Positions 60,698-64,000 of a stretch of 64,000 nucleotides of DNA are shown here, one piece after another; position 1 is the stretch's first letter, and the number at the start of each line of letters is the position of its first letter. Where the stretch lies: assembly GCA_903819975.1 (NCBI GenBank), contig CAIJFI010000004.1, forward strand, positions 124,001 through 188,000. The letters are read 5' to 3'. The notes under the pieces were generated by a model, which saw only the letters and a program-made list of their open reading frames with translations, did no database searches and had not been told where the DNA came from. This DNA is from an uncultured Bacteroidota bacterium (lineage in GTDB: Bacteria > Bacteroidota > Bacteroidia > Chitinophagales > Chitinophagaceae). The position numbers were made by a program, and so were the translations under genes.

Positions 60698-61927
60698 ATG
60701 AAACAATTTCGCCTTAAAGCATCGCTTTTTATTAACTATTTCCTATTTGCTATTTTGTTAAATAGCGTGGGGACGGTAATATTACAAGTTCAAAGAAATT
60801 TTGGCGTATCAGAACAAAGCGCAAGCGTGTTAGAGGGATTTAAGGATTTAAGTATAGCAATCAGCTCTTTTTTAGTAGCATCTTTTATTATTAAAATTGG
60901 ATATAAAAAAGCAATGTTAGTTGCGCTTGCATTGGTAGGCGGCTTCTGTTTGTTAATTCCATCTCTTAATAGCTTTTGGGCAACTAAAGCATTGTTTGCA
61001 AGCATAGGTGTGGGTTTTGCTTTAATAAAAATTACCACTTTTGCAACCATTGGATTAGTAGTTAACAACGAAAAAGAGCACTCTAGTTTCATGAACTATT
61101 TAGAGTCCTTTTTTATGGTTGGTGTATTGACTGCTGGATTTATATTTAGTGCATTTGTAGACGACAATAATCCACAGTCAACAAATTGGTATCATGTTTA
61201 TTATTTATTAAGTGGTATGGCATTGCTTGCTTTTTTATTGTTGTTAAGTTCTCCTATCGACGAGTCGGCTATTCATCAGGAAGGACCAAGTTCATTAACT
61301 GAGGATTTTTTGGGTATGTTAAAAATGCTGACTATCCCAATTGTTTTAATTTTTATTTTCAATGCATTTTTCTATGTGTTAATTGAACAAAGCATTATGA
61401 GTTGGTTGCCAACATTTAATAGTAAAGTACTTCATCTTCCTACAACACTAAGTATCCAAATGGCTACTATTTTAGCCGCTTCTACAGCACTAGGGAGGTT
61501 TGTTGCAGGATTTGTTTTGCGTAAAATAAATTGGTTTATAGCAGTGATTGGATGTTTACTATTAGCAGCAGTGTTGGTATTAGTAACCATGCCTTTAGCT
61601 AATTCTGCTAAAGGAGTTATTGTTACCGGATGGTCTACTGCTCCTTTTGTGGCTTATGTATTTCCTTTAATTGGTTTTTTAATTGCTCCTATTTATCCAG
61701 CAATTAATTCTACTATTTTATCTACACTTCCAAAACATCAACACGCACCAATGAGTGGACTGATTGTAGTTTTCTCTGCTTTAGGAGGCACAACAGGTTC
61801 TATTATTACTGGCACCGTGTTTCATTATTTTGGTGGACAAACTGCATTTTATTTTTCATTAGTGCCTATTACACTATTAATAATTTGCCTGATACTTTTT
61901 AAACGTATCAAAGCAAAAATTGCATAA
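60698..61927 (+). CDS. MFS transporter (probable sugar uptake)
   Basis: A 409-residue, 12-helix major facilitator without the sugar-porter PESPRW/PETKG motifs, so from a different MFS family than the one at 1.7 kb. Helix 1 is LFINYFLFAILLNSVGTVIL and the helix 2-3 loop is KIGYKKAML. It lies 8 bases before the trehalase gene, with GH97 next, so it likely imports glucose or a disaccharide such as trehalose. The substrate is inferred from context only. Confidence 0.87.
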   Translation: MKQFRLKASLFINYFLFAILLNSVGTVILQVQRNFGVSEQSASVLEGFKDLSIAISSFLVASFIIKIGYKKAMLVALALVGGFCLLIPSLNSFWATKALFASIGVGFALIKITTFATIGLVVNNEKEHSSFMNYLESFFMVGVLTAGFIFSAFVDDNNPQSTNWYHVYYLLSGMALLAFLLLLSSPIDESAIHQEGPSSLTEDFLGMLKMLTIPIVLIFIFNAFFYVLIEQSIMSWLPTFNSKVLHLPTTLSIQMATILAASTALGRFVAGFVLRKINWFIAVIGCLLLAAVLVLVTMPLANSAKGVIVTGWSTAPFVAYVFPLIGFLIAPIYPAINSTILSTLPKHQHAPMSGLIVVFSALGGTTGSIITGTVFHYFGGQTAFYFSLVPITLLIICLILFKRIKAKIA

Positions 61928-61935
61928 GAAATTTT

Positions 61936-63393
61936 ATGAGAGATCATACAGAAATAACAGCACTGTTTAATGCAGTTCAAACGGGCAATATTTTTTTAGA
62001 CAGCAAAATATTTTGTGATTGTATTCCAAAAGAAGACTTGGCAAGCATTCAGCATAAATACGAACAAAAAAAAGGTTTGCCCGATTTTAATTTGCAAGCA
62101 TTTGTTTTTGATCATTTTATTTTACCGGAAAAAATTGCATCTGCTATAGTTGCGGATACCAGTGCATCGGTTGAAGCACATATTGAAAAACTTTGGCCCG
62201 TATTATTAAGAAAGCCAGATACAAAAAACAATGGGAGTTTATTAGCCCTACCTTATGAATACATAGTTCCTGGAGGAAGATTTGGAGAAATTTATTACTG
62301 GGACAGTTACTTTACCATGTTGGGATTAAAGGAGGCGGGCAATACCATTTTAATAGAGGGCATGGTTAAAAATTTTGCGCACTTAATTAATACGGTTGGG
62401 TATATTCCTAATGGGAACAGAACATATTATATAGGAAGGTCCCAACCACCTTTCTTTGCATTAATGGTAAAGCTGTTGGCGGACATAAGGGGTGAAAATG
62501 TTTATATAGATTTCTTGCCTGAACTACAAAAAGAGTATGATTTTTGGATGTTTGGTGAGCATAAGATACAAATAGAACCTGGTGCAGTATTAAATAGATA
62601 TTGGGATGACAATACAACACCAAGACCCGAAGCGTATAAAGAAGACATAGAATTGGCGAAGGAGTCGGATGGGCCATCAGAAACTGTGTTTAGAAATATT
62701 AGAGCTGCAGCAGCATCGGGATGGGATTTTTCCACACGTTGGTTTAAGGATGCCAAATTGTTTTCAACGATACATACCACCGATATTTTAGCGGTGGACC
62801 TAAATTCTTTAATGTTCCTTTTTGAAGAAATATTAGAAACAGCATACCTGGTTAAAGGTGAAAAGGAAAAGGCCCAGCTACTTAATACTGCAAAAGAAAA
62901 TCGTAAAAAATTAATTTCACAATACTGTTGGAACCAAAATCAAGAAACATTTTGTGATTATGATTGCAATGCCGGAGTAGTTAAGCATACCATTTCCTTG
63001 GCAATGATGTTTCCTTTGTATGCAAAAATCGCAACACCGGAGCAAGCGGCAAGTGTAGTAAAAATATTAGAAGCGAATTTATTGTGTGATGGTGGTGTAG
63101 TGACTACAAATAACACAAGTGGACAACAATGGGATAGTCCAAACGGATGGGCTCCACTACAATGGATCACGGTAGTGGCATTAATGAATTATGGTTTTGA
63201 AAGTTTAGCCAAAACTATTACAGAAAGATGGCTGAATTTAAATAGACAAGTATTTGCTCGTACTGGAAAAATGATGGAAAAATACAATGTAGTAAATACT
63301 GAATTAGAAGCTGGCGGTGGCGAATACGAAGGGCAGGATGGATTTGGCTGGACCAACGGCGTTTTCTTAGCAATGAAAAATATAATTAAATAA
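61936..63393 (+). CDS. treF: Cytoplasmic alpha,alpha-trehalase (GH37)
   Basis: A 485-residue GH37 enzyme that hydrolyses trehalose to two glucose. Both family signatures are intact: PGGRFGEIYYWDSY (112-125) and QWDSPNGWAPLQW. The catalytic acid lies in SGWDFSTRWF and the base in GGGEYEGQDGFGWTNG, by analogy with E. coli Tre37A. There is no signal peptide, so it acts in the cytoplasm on imported trehalose. It sits between the MFS transporter and the GH97 gene with short gaps. Confidence 0.95.
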   Translation: MRDHTEITALFNAVQTGNIFLDSKIFCDCIPKEDLASIQHKYEQKKGLPDFNLQAFVFDHFILPEKIASAIVADTSASVEAHIEKLWPVLLRKPDTKNNGSLLALPYEYIVPGGRFGEIYYWDSYFTMLGLKEAGNTILIEGMVKNFAHLINTVGYIPNGNRTYYIGRSQPPFFALMVKLLADIRGENVYIDFLPELQKEYDFWMFGEHKIQIEPGAVLNRYWDDNTTPRPEAYKEDIELAKESDGPSETVFRNIRAAAASGWDFSTRWFKDAKLFSTIHTTDILAVDLNSLMFLFEEILETAYLVKGEKEKAQLLNTAKENRKKLISQYCWNQNQETFCDYDCNAGVVKHTISLAMMFPLYAKIATPEQAASVVKILEANLLCDGGVVTTNNTSGQQWDSPNGWAPLQWITVVALMNYGFESLAKTITERWLNLNRQVFARTGKMMEKYNVVNTELEAGGGEYEGQDGFGWTNGVFLAMKNIIK

Positions 63394-63415
63394 GTTTAGG
63401 ACATAAGAAAGTACA

Positions 63416-64000
63416 ATGAAAAAATCACTCTTTATTGTTTTTGCATTTATTTCAATAATTGCAAATGCACAAAAATCAAATCTAGTTTTAACTTCAAACG
63501 GACCGGTTCAATTAATGGCGCATCTGCAGGATGATGGTAGTTTTGTGTATTCGGTTTATTATAAAGGCAAGCCAGTGGTGGGCAATTCAAGCCTGGGCGT
63601 TGTTTTAGCTAAACCCGAACTAACATTAACTAAATTTATGTTAAATGGTGTTGACTCTAGTTTTGTAAATCAAAGCTGGGAAACAGTTTGGGGGGAACAA
63701 AATACAATTCGCAATAAATACAAAGAGTTTATATTTCATTTATCGGATCAGCAAACAAATAGCTATTTTGTAAATATCATTTTTAGATTATTTGAAGACG
63801 GACTAGGGTTTAGGTATGAGTTTCCAAAACAAAAAAATCTCCAATATTTTATTTTAAAAGATGAGGCGACTCAATTTAAAATGTTTGGCGATCATAAAAC
63901 ATTTTGGATACCTGGTGATTTTGACACCAACGAATATGCGTATAATACCACTAAGCTTTCTGAGATAGATGCATTTACTGCTAGCAAAAAAGAAAAAGAT
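63416..64000 (+). CDS. GH97 family glycoside hydrolase, N-terminal part
   Basis: The first 195 codons; the gene runs off the window. A signal peptide (MKKSLFIVFAFISIIANAQ) is followed by the GH97 N-terminal beta-sandwich: GPVQLMAHLQDDGSFVYSVYYKGKPVVGNSSLGV, SWETVWGEQNTIRNKYKEF and GLGFRYEFP, all typical of SusB-like periplasmic alpha-glucosidases or alpha-galactosidases. The catalytic (beta/alpha)8 barrel is outside the window, so substrate and mechanism cannot be settled. Together with trehalase and the MFS gene it suggests alpha-glucoside use. Confidence 0.9.
   Translation, partial: MKKSLFIVFAFISIIANAQKSNLVLTSNGPVQLMAHLQDDGSFVYSVYYKGKPVVGNSSLGVVLAKPELTLTKFMLNGVDSSFVNQSWETVWGEQNTIRNKYKEFIFHLSDQQTNSYFVNIIFRLFEDGLGFRYEFPKQKNLQYFILKDEATQFKMFGDHKTFWIPGDFDTNEYAYNTTKLSEIDAFTASKKEKD

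Overview
The window is AT-rich chromosomal DNA from a member of the Bacteroidota, most likely a Chitinophagales/Chitinophagaceae-type bacterium. Evidence: promoters follow the Bacteroidota -7 consensus TAnnTTTG with little Shine-Dalgarno signal; Rho has a long disordered N-terminal extension; several families are typical of the phylum (DUF2480, GH97, DUF1800, GH3-like adenylating enzyme, secreted M28/M14 peptidases). Assignment below phylum level is inference. No rRNA, CRISPR array, insertion sequence or prophage was seen; this is mostly a housekeeping region.

Layout. 0-5.9 kb (minus strand): the start of an RND efflux adaptor, a KdnB-like Kdo 8-oxidase homologue, a sugar porter, kdsB, a sterol desaturase-family protein and dnaN. 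6-8.4 kb (plus): recX, an omega-amidase and nagA. 8.4-10.2 kb (minus): thiL and an inositol-monophosphatase-family gene. 10.3-13.8 kb (plus): GH3-like enzyme, LysE exporter, a secreted protein and mtgA. 13.8-21.8 kb (minus): nicotinamide riboside kinase-like gene, pnuC, uvrB, a secreted M28 peptidase, mgsA, an acyltransferase and recA. 21.8-22.6 kb: a 0.8 kb very AT-rich intergenic region with DnaA-box-like 9-mers. 22.6-25.3 kb (plus): a PpiD-like foldase and a DUF2480 protein. 25.3-35.3 kb (minus): polA, two amidohydrolases, mnmG, a two-copy parS region and ybeY. 35.4-46 kb: feoA, nadD, rho (minus), asnS, a DMT transporter, tRNA-Phe, an SRAP (HMCES/YedK) protein, DUF1569, a Fic-fold protein with a broken active site, an amino-acid permease and DUF2891, ending in a decayed DUF1800 gene. 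46.6-49.4 kb (minus): DUF6526, a serine hydrolase and an L,D-transpeptidase. 49.7-57.3 kb (plus): a lipoprotein/membrane-protein pair, a VWA-MoxR pair, an unknown protein behind a structured leader, and an M14 peptidase. 57.3-60.5 kb (minus): a polyferredoxin-like membrane protein, a kinase-fold-like protein and a secreted Gly/Tyr-rich protein. 60.7-64 kb (plus): MFS transporter, trehalase and the start of a GH97 alpha-glucosidase.

How genes work together: DNA replication and repair is concentrated here (dnaN, recX, recA, uvrB, polA, SRAP), as is NAD metabolism (pnuC, NR kinase-like, nadD). The last three genes look like an alpha-glucoside/trehalose utilisation cluster. Two perfect parS palindromes beside mnmG suggest the window lies in the origin-proximal part of the chromosome; the AT-rich recA-ppiD gap is one candidate origin. 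Several genes have the -7 element only 3-9 bases from the start codon, implying leaderless or near-leaderless mRNAs. The less-described items are the pseudo-active Fic protein, the three-way-junction leader at 53.84-53.91 kb, the kinase-fold-like gene at 58.5 kb and the KdnB homologue next to kdsB.
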